Source: JANRIZ01 sp033764445 (GTDB lineage: Bacteria; Verrucomicrobiota; Verrucomicrobiia; JAWXBN01). Taken from it: a DNA stretch of 20,181 nucleotides. Under the pieces are notes generated by a model, which saw only the letters and a program-made list of their open reading frames with translations, was not told the DNA's origin and did not search any database. Positions 1 through 10,538 of the stretch are shown in pieces; the first letter of the stretch is position 1, and the number at the start of each line of letters is the position of its first letter. The translations under genes were made by a program, and so were the position numbers. The stretch is from positions 1-20,181 of the forward strand of contig JANRIZ010000084.1 in assembly GCA_033764445.1 (NCBI GenBank), given 5' to 3'.

Positions 1-537
1 CAGGGATTCCCGGTCATCCAGACCGACCGCATCGGCCACGATCTCCTCGAAAACAACGCCGCCTGCCGCGACCGGATCCTCCAGGTCTTCGGGCCGGAAA
101 TCGTCGGCCCGGATCAGAAGGTTTCCCGGACCGCTCTGGGCCGGAAAATCTTTTCCTCCCCTCCCCTCCGCTCCGCCCTCAATGACATCCTCCACCCGCT
201 CATCCGTGCCTCCTGGACCCGGGAAGCCGCCCGACTCCTCGAGTCCCCGGGCACCCGCGCGGTTTTTGTCGAAATCCCCCTCCTCTTCGAGTCCGGCGCC
301 CAATCCGAATTCCATTCCATCATCACGGTGGCCTGCTCCCCGGACCGACAGATATCACGTCTGCGGTCCCAGCGCCTGCTCTCCGAGGAGGAGGCACGCT
401 CCCGCCTGGAGGCCCAGCTTTCCAACGAGCAAAAGGCGGCCCGGTCGGATTTCGTCATCTGGAACGAATTCGCCCCGGACCTCCTGCCCCCGCAGGTCTC
501 TCTCCTGCTCGAAAAATTAGGCTTGTCTGTGCCGTAA
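1..537 (+). CDS. coaE: Dephospho-CoA kinase, 3' part (5' end outside window)
   Basis: CoaE phosphorylates the 3'-hydroxyl of dephospho-CoA with ATP, the last step of coenzyme A synthesis, in the cytosol. The open frame runs in from base 1 and gives 178 residues ending at TAA 535-537. Visible family features are VIQTDRIGHDLL near the fragment start (equivalent to the VIDAD region of E. coli CoaE), the RTALGRKIF..HPLI segment, the core strand VFVEIPLLFES, and the lid-side VACSPDRQISRL..LSEEEARSRLEAQ motif, then D-x-VI-x-N near the C-terminus. The N-terminal P-loop (about 25-30 residues) lies upstream of the window. Family length is about 200, so little is missing. rho follows on the same strand about 120 nt downstream, so co-transcription is possible. 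Confidence 0.95.
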   Translation, partial: QGFPVIQTDRIGHDLLENNAACRDRILQVFGPEIVGPDQKVSRTALGRKIFSSPPLRSALNDILHPLIRASWTREAARLLESPGTRAVFVEIPLLFESGAQSEFHSIITVACSPDRQISRLRSQRLLSEEEARSRLEAQLSNEQKAARSDFVIWNEFAPDLLPPQVSLLLEKLGLSVP

Positions 538-554
538 ATTTCCTTACTTGATCA

Positions 555-596
555 GGGGTCCTGCATCGGCCGGTTTTTCCACTCACGTTGGACCCC
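555..596 (+). promoter_or_regulatory. Inverted repeat in the coaE-rho gap
   Basis: GGGGTCC (555-561) and GGACCCC (590-596) are perfect 7-bp inverted arms around a 28-nt loop, just after coaE. The right arm covers the first bases after the TTG at 588 that would open the longest rho frame. This argues against that TTG being the start and suggests a folded rho leader. No T-run follows, so it is not a classic intrinsic terminator. Function is unknown. Confidence 0.3.
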
Positions 597-656
597 GCCA
601 TCACATTCGACAATCCTCTCCGGAACCACCTTCCCGAAAACATCCTCCCGATCCGT

Positions 657-2072
657 ATGTCAGAAAATCCGCAATTCCCCCCGGTTCCCCCCACCCCACC
701 CGTGCCCGCGTCCGACTCCTCCCACAAGGGAGGCCCGTCCCAGGGGGGGCAGTACTTCCGTCGAAAGGGCCGGAAATTCGGTCGCCGCCGTTTCCGCGGC
801 GAGGACCTCGCGGGCACCCAGCTCAATATCACCGACCTCCAGGCCATGGCCCTGCCGGACCTGACCCAGCTCGCCCATGACTACGGTCTGACCGACTACG
901 ATCCCAACAACACCAAGTCCCTCATTTTTGAGATTCTCAAGAAAAATGCCGAAAAACACGGGCACATGATCGCCGACGGGGTCGTCGAAATCACCTCCGA
1001 GGGCTTCGGTTTCCTGCGCTACCCCCAATACAACTACCTGCCCTGCCCGGAGGACGTGTACATTTCGCCCTCCCAAATCAAACGTTTCGGATTGATGACC
1101 GGAGACTCGATCACCGGCCAGATCCGCCCCCCGAAGGACCGCGAACGCTTCTTCGCCCTGCTCAAGGTCGAGGCGATCATGAAGGAGCCGCCCGAAACCT
1201 TGGGCAAACGCATCCCCTTTGAAAAACTCACGGCGGAACACCCCCGGGAACGCCTGATCCTGGAACATCATCCGGCCGAACTGACCTCGCGTGTGGTCGA
1301 TCTGCTCTGCCCGATCGGCCGCGGCCAGCGCTCGCTGATTGTCGCCCCGCCCCGCACGGGCAAAACCTTCATGATGCAGAACATCGCCCGGGCGATTGAA
1401 AAAAACTATCCGGAAATCATTCTCATGGTCCTTCTCATCGACGAACGTCCCGAGGAGGTCACGGATATGGAACGCACGATCAAGGGGGAGGTCATCGCCT
1501 CGACCTTTGACGAAAAACCCGAACGCCACATCCAGGTGGCCGAAATCGCCATGGAACGGGCCAAACGCTTCGTCGAAAGCCGCAAACACGTCGTGATCAT
1601 GCTCGACAGCCTCACCCGCCTCTCCCGGGCCTACAATAACAACATGCCCAACAACGGACGCATCCTCTCGGGCGGCATCGATGCCAAGGCACTCCAGCGT
1701 CCGCGCAAATTCTTCTCCAGTGCCCGCAACGTCGTCGAGGGGGGGAGTCTGACCATCATCGCCACGGCCCTCATCGAAACACACAGCCGCATGGACGAGG
1801 TGATTTTTGAGGAGTTCAAGGGAACGGGGAACATGGAAATCTACCTCTCGCGCGACCTGTCGGATATGCGCATTTTCCCCGCGGTCAATGTCCCCAGCTC
1901 CGGCACCCGCAAGGAGGAAATTCTCTACCACCCCGACGAACTCCGCATGGTCAATCTCCTCCGCAAGGCCATGCTCCAACTCCCACCGGTCGAGGCCTAC
2001 GCCAACATGCTCCAAAATCTCGCCGCCACCGATACCAACGCCGAATTTCTCATGGGCATGAAATACATCTGA
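657..2072 (+). CDS. rho: Transcription termination factor Rho
   Basis: Rho is a hexameric RNA-dependent ATPase/helicase that loads on C-rich unstructured RNA and ends transcription. From the ATG at 657 the protein is 471 residues (E. coli 419). Domains: a proline/basic tail at 1-50, the Rho N-terminal helical domain at 55-100, and a cold-shock-like primary RNA-binding domain at 105-172 (DGVVEITSEGFGFLR, YNYLPCPEDVYISPSQI, FALLKVE). The RecA-type ATPase has Walker A APPRTGKT at 230-237, Walker B VVIMLD at 312-317, a Q-loop ILSGGIDAKAL at 336-346, and an R-loop region with EGGSLTIIATALIETHSRMD at 361-380. The frame stays open to a TTG at 588, but residues 1-23 of that version lie in leader-like C-rich sequence over a hairpin, so the ATG is preferred; neither start has a good Shine-Dalgarno. 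The long basic/proline N-tail is typical of lineage-specific Rho insertions that extend RNA binding. Confidence 0.97.
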   Translation: MSENPQFPPVPPTPPVPASDSSHKGGPSQGGQYFRRKGRKFGRRRFRGEDLAGTQLNITDLQAMALPDLTQLAHDYGLTDYDPNNTKSLIFEILKKNAEKHGHMIADGVVEITSEGFGFLRYPQYNYLPCPEDVYISPSQIKRFGLMTGDSITGQIRPPKDRERFFALLKVEAIMKEPPETLGKRIPFEKLTAEHPRERLILEHHPAELTSRVVDLLCPIGRGQRSLIVAPPRTGKTFMMQNIARAIEKNYPEIILMVLLIDERPEEVTDMERTIKGEVIASTFDEKPERHIQVAEIAMERAKRFVESRKHVVIMLDSLTRLSRAYNNNMPNNGRILSGGIDAKALQRPRKFFSSARNVVEGGSLTIIATALIETHSRMDEVIFEEFKGTGNMEIYLSRDLSDMRIFPAVNVPSSGTRKEEILYHPDELRMVNLLRKAMLQLPPVEAYANMLQNLAATDTNAEFLMGMKYI

Positions 2073-2113
2073 ACGGCCATTCGCCGGTTGTCGGTCCAAA
2101 AAAACCGTGTTTG

Positions 2114-2157
2114 ATCCGTGGCTCTCAAAGTGTCCGGTGAAATCGGATGCCACGGAT
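2114..2157. other. Intergenic stem-loop downstream of rho
   Basis: ATCCGTGGC (2114-2122) and GCCACGGAT (2149-2157) form a perfect 9-bp stem. A smaller TCCG/CGGA stem (2133-2136 with 2144-2147) sits inside the loop. It lies 40 nt after the rho stop codon in the 249-nt gap before the pseudopilin gene. No T-run follows on either strand, so it is more likely an RNA-processing or Rho-dependent-end structure, or a remnant of a dispersed repeat, than an intrinsic terminator. The rest of the gap shows nothing recognisable. Confidence 0.35.
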
Positions 2158-2302
2158 GGATTCGTTCCTTTTGAGAATGAGGCTCATCGGGTTTTGGAGT
2201 GGGCAACAGGGGGGAACCTTCAGCCTCAATGTTCTCGCCCATGCCCTCACCCCGCAACTGCCCTGCCTGGCATTGGTAAATTCAGAAGGTTGACACATTA
2301 TG

Positions 2303-2308
2303 TATAAT
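2303..2308 (+). promoter_or_regulatory. Possible -10 box for the pseudopilin gene
   Basis: A perfect TATAAT stands in an AT-rich patch of an otherwise GC-rich region, 13 nt before the preferred ATG at 2322. A TTGACA lies at 2290-2295, but only 7 nt separates the two, so they cannot be one -35/-10 pair. No good -35 is present at 17 nt. If the -10 is used, the transcript would start near 2315 with a very short leader, which would exclude the in-frame ATG at 2307. Confidence 0.25.
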
Positions 2309-2321
2309 GGGGGCTGCTTTT

Positions 2322-3002
2322 ATGAAAAATCCCCGCCCCTCTCAGCACCCCGGCTTTACGCTCATCGAGCTGCTGGTGGTCATTGTCATCATCGGAATCA
2401 TCGCCTCCCTGGCGATCCCCGCCGTATTGAAGGCCCGGGAACGCGCCCAAATCACCAAGTCCGCCAACAATATGCGCCAGATTTTTTTCGCCACGCGCAT
2501 GTATCTGGATGATCACAACGAAACCTATTTCTGGCGCGGGGTCACCAGCACCAACCTTTCCGATGTCGCCACCGAGGGCATGGATTGGTACGTCTTTGGC
2601 GGACGCGGCAGCAACAACCTCAGCTCGGCCCAGGGGGGGCTCTTCAACAAATACGATCCCCGCTCAATCAACCAGTATGTGAACAACGACCTGACCGTTT
2701 TCCGGCACCCCTCCGACTATTCGATCTTCGAGAACGGGGCCTCCCACTACGAAAACTACGGCAACGACTACGCCTTCAATTCACTCGGTTATCCAGGCCT
2801 GTGGAATTCCGGTCTGAGTGGCGTGACGGCCATGGAAATCACCGATCCTTCCGCGACAATCATGTTTATCGAGACCCACCTGCTCAAACCCAACCTCAAA
2901 TGGGCGGGCGGGCCCAAGGGCCACATCATGCTCGCCGACGGGCGGCTTGTCTTCACAACCCTCCCCCCTTCCGACAACTCCGTCTATCGCTGGGGCCCCT
3001 GA
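2322..3002 (+). CDS. Type II pseudopilin-like secreted protein (N-methylation motif, DUF1559-like C-terminus)
   Basis: The 226-residue product starts with a short basic leader and a prepilin peptidase site at G11/F12 (HPGFTLIELLVVIVIIGIIA). The glutamate E16 is at mature position 5. A hydrophobic helix follows to about residue 35, then a charged KARERAQITKSANNMRQI helix. The C-terminal part is a globular domain rich in Y, N, S and G, ending with GHIMLADGRLVF (200-211), which resembles the terminal [F/A]DG signature of the abundant pseudopilin-like proteins of Planctomycetes, Lentisphaerae and Verrucomicrobia. ATG 2322 is chosen over ATG 2307 because it gives a normal short leader and has GGGGG 8-12 nt upstream. 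Cleavage by a prepilin peptidase and insertion in the inner membrane or a pseudopilus are inferred. No secretion-system gene is nearby, so the specific role is unknown. Confidence 0.85.
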   Translation: MKNPRPSQHPGFTLIELLVVIVIIGIIASLAIPAVLKARERAQITKSANNMRQIFFATRMYLDDHNETYFWRGVTSTNLSDVATEGMDWYVFGGRGSNNLSSAQGGLFNKYDPRSINQYVNNDLTVFRHPSDYSIFENGASHYENYGNDYAFNSLGYPGLWNSGLSGVTAMEITDPSATIMFIETHLLKPNLKWAGGPKGHIMLADGRLVFTTLPPSDNSVYRWGP

Positions 3003-3032
3003 GGTCCATCCGCAGTCCTGTCCGGGTGGACC
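3003..3032 (+). terminator. Hairpin immediately after the pseudopilin stop
   Basis: GGTCCATCC (3003-3011) pairs with GGGTGGACC (3024-3032) over nine pairs, one a T-G wobble, with a 12-nt loop. It begins at the base after the stop codon. There is no T-tract, so it would be a 3'-end stabilising or Rho-assisted structure rather than a classic intrinsic terminator. Confidence 0.35.
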
Positions 3033-3060
3033 TGCTCGCGATCACTGTCGGAGCCCGGAA

Positions 3061-3252
3061 TAAACACGGATGATCACAGATTCACACAGATTTTTGGGAG
3101 GGTGCTTTTTGTTCCGCTACGTGAAAGCGACTCCAGTCCGGGAGATGTGTTTCTGGTTCATCAGAACCGTAGAATGTTTTAAAACGACAGACAGGAATGA
3201 CCTTTGAAAACCAAAAAAAGAATCTGTGTCAATCTGTGATAATCTGCGTTCA
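3061..3252. repeat. Intergenic element with 32-bp imperfect inverted ends (AATCTGTG family)
   Basis: The left arm 3061-3092 and the right arm 3221-3252 are inverted repeats matching at 27 of 32 positions by hand alignment. Each arm is built of tandem near-10-mers; the right arm reads AATCTGTGTC, AATCTGTGAT, AATCTGCGTT. Poly-T follows the left arm on the plus strand and poly-T follows the right arm on the minus strand (A7 at 3213-3219). The 128-nt core holds a small hairpin (GGTTC-ATCA-GAACC, in 3155-3168) and no credible gene. It sits between two convergent genes. AATCTGTG-type intergenic repeats are common in this bacterial group as I recall. It could be a non-autonomous mobile element, a dispersed palindromic repeat or a bidirectional 3'-end structure. 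Confidence 0.6.
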
Positions 3253-3262
3253 AAGTCCCCAA

Positions 3263-6709
<3,447 letters not shown>

Positions 6710-6716
6710 AAGGGAT

Positions 6717-6722
6717 TTCCTC
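6717..6722 (-). promoter_or_regulatory. Shine-Dalgarno that decides the start of the PEPCK-like gene
   Basis: On the minus strand GAGGAA lies 7 nt before the ATG at 6709. The alternative ATG at 6745 has only a GGTGGG about 10 nt upstream. This favours the shorter protein beginning MPMTVKLGYGRK. Confidence 0.55.
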
Positions 6723-6825
6723 GCGGGGTTGGATTGCGGCTTCATTTAAAACGCACCCACCACCCGGAATACAACCAAAAACGACGGACTCCCGGCGATT
6801 TCAACCCTTTTCCTGAACGGCAAAA

Positions 6826-7875
6826 ATGGCACCTCCTCCCACACACCCGGTCAGGGCCTTCGCCCTGGGTCTGGGCTTTGACCTGGTGGGCTTCACCTCC
6901 GCCGCCCCGCCGCCTCATGCGGCGTATTTTGAACAGTGGCTGGCGGAACACAAACACGGCGCGATGGACTGGCTCGCCCGCAACGCGGCCAAACGCACCG
7001 ATCCGGCACGGATTCTGCAAAATGCAAAAAGCGTCATTGTCCTGGGACTCAATTACGGACCCGGCACGGAGTCCCTGCCTGCGCCCGATGAACCGACCGG
7101 ACGCGTCGCCCGGTATGCCCGCGGTGCGGACTACCACGATCTGGTCTGGGATAAACTCGTCCTGTTTGAAAAATATCTTTCGGCGCAATTTGCGGCGGAG
7201 TCGCTGGGCTACTGCGACACGGGTCCGTTGCTCGAACGCGACCTGGCGGCGCGGGCGGGGATCGGATGGCAGGGCAAAAGCACGATGCTCATCGCGCCGC
7301 GTCTGGGCACCTACTTTTTCCTCGCGGAAATCATCACCACCCTGGAGCTGCCGCCCGATCCGCCGCAGGCCGACCACTGCGGCTCCTGCACGCGCTGCCT
7401 CCGGGCCTGCCCCACCGGGGCGATCACGGCCCCCTACCGGATGGATGCGCGTCTGTGCATTTCCTACCAGACGATCGAAAACAAGGGTTCCATCCCGGTG
7501 GAACTGCGTCCGCTTCTGGGCGACCGCATCTACGGCTGCGACGACTGCCTGGAGGTCTGTCCCTGGAACCGGTTCGCGCTGGACTCCCGCACGGCGCAAT
7601 TTGCGGGAAACGAATGGACCGAACGACCTTCCTTGCGCCAATTGCTCGCCCTCACGGAGGATGAATTCAAAACCATTTTCAAAAACTCACCGATCAAACG
7701 CATCAAACGTCGCGGCCTGCTTCGCAACGTCTGCGTCGCGTTGGGCAACACCGGCACCGCCACCGATCTTCCGGCCCTCGACCGGACCGCCCGCGACGCC
7801 GAACCTCTCATCGCAGAACACGCCCGCTGGGCCATGGAGGAAATCCGGAAAAGACGGCGGCTTTCAGGACGCTGA
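6826..7875 (+). CDS. queG: Epoxyqueuosine reductase QueG
   Basis: QueG is the cobalamin-dependent iron-sulfur enzyme that reduces epoxyqueuosine to queuosine at position 34 of tRNAs with GUN anticodons. The 349-residue product has the N-terminal cobalamin-binding domain (FDLVGFTSA, RYARGADYHDLVWDKL), the YCDTGPLLERDLA motif with likely catalytic D131, and GIGWQGKSTMLI. The double [4Fe-4S] cysteines are C185, C188, C191 and C195 (CGSCTRCLRACPTGAI), then C238, C241 and C245 (GCDDCLEVCPWN). C211 is extra. The C-terminus from about 275 is a short HEAT-like helical part that contacts tRNA. Length and order are normal for the family. The 116-nt gap to the divergent PEPCK-like gene must hold both promoters, but no clear -35/-10 pair is visible. 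The ATG lacks a clear Shine-Dalgarno. Confidence 0.96.
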   Translation: MAPPPTHPVRAFALGLGFDLVGFTSAAPPPHAAYFEQWLAEHKHGAMDWLARNAAKRTDPARILQNAKSVIVLGLNYGPGTESLPAPDEPTGRVARYARGADYHDLVWDKLVLFEKYLSAQFAAESLGYCDTGPLLERDLAARAGIGWQGKSTMLIAPRLGTYFFLAEIITTLELPPDPPQADHCGSCTRCLRACPTGAITAPYRMDARLCISYQTIENKGSIPVELRPLLGDRIYGCDDCLEVCPWNRFALDSRTAQFAGNEWTERPSLRQLLALTEDEFKTIFKNSPIKRIKRRGLLRNVCVALGNTGTATDLPALDRTARDAEPLIAEHARWAMEEIRKRRRLSGR

Positions 7876-7980
7876 CCCATCCGAACGGGCACAAATTCCG
7901 AGGGGGGTGGCCGACGGCAACGGAACGGTCACAACATATTCCTTGATCTCCCCACCGGCACACGGGATGCTTCGGACGCT

Positions 7981-8012
7981 CGGGAATCCGGGACTCTGCG
8001 GGCTCCCGTTTT
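7981..8012 (+). terminator. Probable rho-independent terminator after queG
   Basis: Bases 7981-7990 pair with 7999-8008 over ten positions with one A-C mismatch and one T-G wobble, around an 8-nt loop. TTTTCCTCTCTT follows directly. It lies 105 nt after the queG stop and 34 nt before the first gene of the ten-gene operon. TTTTCC (8009-8014) can also pair with GGAAAA (8021-8026), giving a second small hairpin next to the ribosome-binding region. It could therefore end queG transcripts or attenuate read-through into the operon. Confidence 0.5.
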
Positions 8013-8045
8013 CCTCTCTTGGAAAATCAAAAAAGGGAAACATTC

Positions 8046-8792
8046 ATGAACTGGTACTACATTGAAAACAAGGTGCGTCAGGGTCCCGTGGATGAGGTCG
8101 CATTCAAAAATCTGGCCGAGGGCGGACGGATCACCCCCGAAACCATGGTCTGGCAGGAGGGAATGACCGACTGGGTTCCGCTGTCGACGGTCAGAAACCG
8201 GATCGTCACCGCGGATGGCCGGGCCCGCTGCGTGGAGTGCGGGGCGGATTACCCCGCGGAGGAAATGATTGTCTTCGGCCAGTCCCGCGTCTGCGCCGGC
8301 TGCAAGGCGGTATTTTTCCAAAAAGTCAAGGAAGGGGTGGTGTCCCCGGCCACTATGGGAGGGGAGCACCAGTTCGGAGGATTCTGGATCCGGTTCGCCG
8401 CCATCTTCATTGACGGCCTGATCATGCTCATTCCCATGCTGCTTGTCATCGTTCCCATCGCCCTGATTTCCTCCTCGGAAACCATGGAGAAGAATTTCGG
8501 CATGATGATGCTGCTGCAGGTCGTCCAGATGATTCTCCAGTACGGCATCATGTGCGCCTACTTCACCTTTTTCCACGGACGCAACGGACAGACCCCCGGG
8601 AAAAGGGTCTGCGGCCTGAAAGTGGTCCGCACCGATGGGACCCCGATGACCTATGGACGGGCCTTCGGACGGTTCTGGGCGTATGTCCTGAGCGGACTGA
8701 TCCTCTACATCGGATACATCATGGCCGGGTTTGACCCTGAAAAACGTGCACTCCACGACCGTCTGTGCGACACCCGCGTCATCAAGATCTGA
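8046..8792 (+). CDS. GYF_2 domain - zinc ribbon - RDD family membrane protein
   Basis: The 248-residue protein has three parts. Residues 1-50 form a GYF_2 domain (WYYIENKVRQGPVDEVAFKNL, then TMVWQEGMTDWVPL), a fold expected to bind peptides. A zinc ribbon has CVEC at 62-65 and CAGC at 83-86. Residues 111-244 are an RDD domain with its signature Arg (WIRFAAIFID; R116, D123), TM helices at about 118-142, 152-175 and 211-228, GQTPGKRVCGLKVV (181-194) and the terminal ALHDRLCDTRVI. It is likely an inner-membrane protein with the GYF and zinc parts in the cytosol. ATG 8046 is preferred over an in-frame TTG 27 nt upstream because GGGAAA stands 6-11 nt before it. First gene of the operon. Molecular role unknown. 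Confidence 0.88.
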   Translation: MNWYYIENKVRQGPVDEVAFKNLAEGGRITPETMVWQEGMTDWVPLSTVRNRIVTADGRARCVECGADYPAEEMIVFGQSRVCAGCKAVFFQKVKEGVVSPATMGGEHQFGGFWIRFAAIFIDGLIMLIPMLLVIVPIALISSSETMEKNFGMMMLLQVVQMILQYGIMCAYFTFFHGRNGQTPGKRVCGLKVVRTDGTPMTYGRAFGRFWAYVLSGLILYIGYIMAGFDPEKRALHDRLCDTRVIKI

Positions 8793-8809
8793 TTCCGGGC
8801 TCCTCTCCC

Positions 8810-9400
8810 ATGAGCGTCGCCGCCCTCCTCCCCTGTCCCAAATGTCACCGGGACCTGCCCCTGTCCTGGATCAATGCGGGACAGGTGGCCCCCTGCCCCC
8901 ACTGCCGTGTCCGGATCGGTGTGGAGGGCTTTCCTTCCCTGCTGGCCCCGCCCCAGGTGGCCCGCACAGGGCTGAGGGTGATGTCCGCGGGGGAGGCGAC
9001 CTGTTATTTCCATGCACAAAAGCAGGCCCAGGCCCCCTGCGACTTTTGCGGAAGATTTTTGTGCGCCCTGTGTGCGGTGGAGTTCAACGGGCAGGTCATC
9101 TGCGCTCCCTGCCTGGAAAGCGGCCAGAAAAAACAGAAAATCAAATCCCTGCAAAACAAACGCTACCTGTATGACAACATGGCCCTGATGCTGTCGATTC
9201 TCCCGTGGGCACTGCTCGTCTTCTGGTTCCTCACACTCATCACCGCCCCCATCGCCCTGTTCATGTGTTTCTACTATTGGAACACCCCTTCAAGCCTGAT
9301 CCCCCGCAGCAAAGTGCGTCTGATCATCGCCGGTATCCTGAGCCTGATCCAGATCGGATTATGGACATGGTTATTCCTCCATCTGTTTCTAAAAACCTGA
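8810..9400 (+). CDS. Membrane protein with zinc ribbon and B-box-type zinc finger
   Basis: The 196-residue product has an N-terminal zinc ribbon (CPKC at 9-12, CPHC at 29-32). A B-box-like cluster follows: C65-x2-H68, C77-x2-C80, C85-x2-C88 and C98-x2-C101 (CYFHAQKQAQAPCDFC, FLCALC, VICAPC). Two hydrophobic hairpins at about 124-155 and 171-194 anchor it in the membrane, with a basic KKQKIKSLQNKR stretch before them. The ATG at 8810 gives the natural start 17 nt after the upstream stop; an upstream in-frame ATG at 8765 lies inside the RDD gene and is unlikely. No clear Shine-Dalgarno. Function unknown. The bacterial B-box-like fold usually sits in membrane-anchored proteins, where it is presumed to mediate protein contacts. 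Confidence 0.82.
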   Translation: MSVAALLPCPKCHRDLPLSWINAGQVAPCPHCRVRIGVEGFPSLLAPPQVARTGLRVMSAGEATCYFHAQKQAQAPCDFCGRFLCALCAVEFNGQVICAPCLESGQKKQKIKSLQNKRYLYDNMALMLSILPWALLVFWFLTLITAPIALFMCFYYWNTPSSLIPRSKVRLIIAGILSLIQIGLWTWLFLHLFLKT

Positions 9401-9419
9401 TGTGACACACACGCCCATC

Positions 9420-10538
9420 ATGACAGCAGAAGAAAAAATCAAATATCAGAAACTCCCGGGAGCCGGTCTCCGCAGGGATGGGGTGGGCCATGTTGTCGGG
9501 GTCCGGTCACGTCTCTACCAGGGGCCCGACCATCTTCTGAGCCTGGATACAACGATGGGTTTCATGGAGTCGTACAAACGCTTTTATTATCAGGACATCC
9601 AGGCTTTTGTCATCCGTCAAACCCATGGATGGTTGATCGGTGCCTGTGTTTTCGGGATCCTCGGCGCTTTTTTTGCAATGATCATCCTGATGTTCGGGAG
9701 CGTGGAAGAACCGGAAATCCACTTTTTCCTCGGGGTCCTTGCCGCCTGTATGATCGGAATTGCCCTTTGGAACCTTGCCACGGGCCCCTCCTGCATCACC
9801 TACATCAAAACCGCCGCCCAGACCGAATCGCTTCCCTCGCTGAACCGGATCCGCAAAGCCCGCAAGGTCATCAACCGGATCCGGCCACTCATCGAGGCCG
9901 CCCAGGGAACGCTCACCGCCGACCAGATCGCCACCGCACAACATCCGTCGCCGCCCCCCAACCCCTCTGCCCTCACGGAAACACATACTCCCCCGAGCCC
10001 GCCCCGGGCGGCCCGTGTGATCCCGGCGGGCACAGGCCGGATCCATCTGCTCTATTTTTCCCTGTGTGTGGTGACCACGGCCGCCCTGACACTCAAGCTC
10101 TGGTTCATGCCCCTGTGGTTGTACCTGTTCCTCTCCCTCCTCTCCGCGGGCGCGTGGGGGGCCCTGATCATCTCGCTGGTGGATCAATCCAAGACCCGGT
10201 ACCCGGCCGGGATCCGGATCGTCACCTGGGCCGCCCTCGGGACCACCGTCATGGCAATCATCATCGGTTACGCCTTTCTTTTCTCGCACATGCGATCCAA
10301 ACCGTCGCTTCGCAGCAACCATCTTGATTTCATGCAGTACATGGCCAGCCTGCATCCCTTCACAAACCCCTGGACCCAGATGGTCTTCACCTATGAGATC
10401 ATCACAGGTCTGGGAGTGGGTGTGACCGGACTGGTGCTGACACTCAGGTATCGCCGCGATCTGAAAATGCAGGCCCCGGCATCCCCCGCACCGCCCTCTC
10501 CCACGCCCCCGCCACCGGAAAACGCCAGGAACCCATGA
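9420..10538 (+). CDS. Multi-pass membrane protein with PH-like N-terminal domain
   Basis: The 372-residue protein starts with a soluble segment (about 10-68: KLPGAGLRRDGVGHVVGVRSRLYQGPDHLLSLDTT, then FMESYKRFYYQDIQAFVIR) that resembles the bacterial PH-like pattern, in which a beta-barrel ends next to a TM pair. TM helices lie at about 70-92 and 101-119. A 75-residue cytosolic linker rich in proline and basic residues comes next (SPPPNPSALTETHTPPSPP). Four more TM helices lie at about 206-224, 228-250, 263-283 and 330-352, and the tail is again proline-rich. The stop overlaps the next start by ATGA. An in-frame GTG at 9402, right after the upstream stop, is an equally possible start adding six residues. 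I do not recognise a named family beyond the PH-like pattern. Function unknown. Confidence 0.75.
   Translation: MTAEEKIKYQKLPGAGLRRDGVGHVVGVRSRLYQGPDHLLSLDTTMGFMESYKRFYYQDIQAFVIRQTHGWLIGACVFGILGAFFAMIILMFGSVEEPEIHFFLGVLAACMIGIALWNLATGPSCITYIKTAAQTESLPSLNRIRKARKVINRIRPLIEAAQGTLTADQIATAQHPSPPPNPSALTETHTPPSPPRAARVIPAGTGRIHLLYFSLCVVTTAALTLKLWFMPLWLYLFLSLLSAGAWGALIISLVDQSKTRYPAGIRIVTWAALGTTVMAIIIGYAFLFSHMRSKPSLRSNHLDFMQYMASLHPFTNPWTQMVFTYEIITGLGVGVTGLVLTLRYRRDLKMQAPASPAPPSPTPPPPENARNP

Noticed and set aside
660..2153. A 497-codon minus-strand frame antisense to rho
   Set aside because: rho is unmistakable on the plus strand, and this frame is a composition artefact.
2290..2308. TTGACA and TATAAT as a paired promoter
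   Set aside because: Only 7 nt lie between them, too close for a sigma-70 pair. Only the TATAAT is kept, at low confidence.
3221..3250. Tandem AATCTGTG units as a CRISPR fragment
   Set aside because: Units are about 10 nt with no spacers and no cas genes nearby. They belong to an inverted-repeat element.
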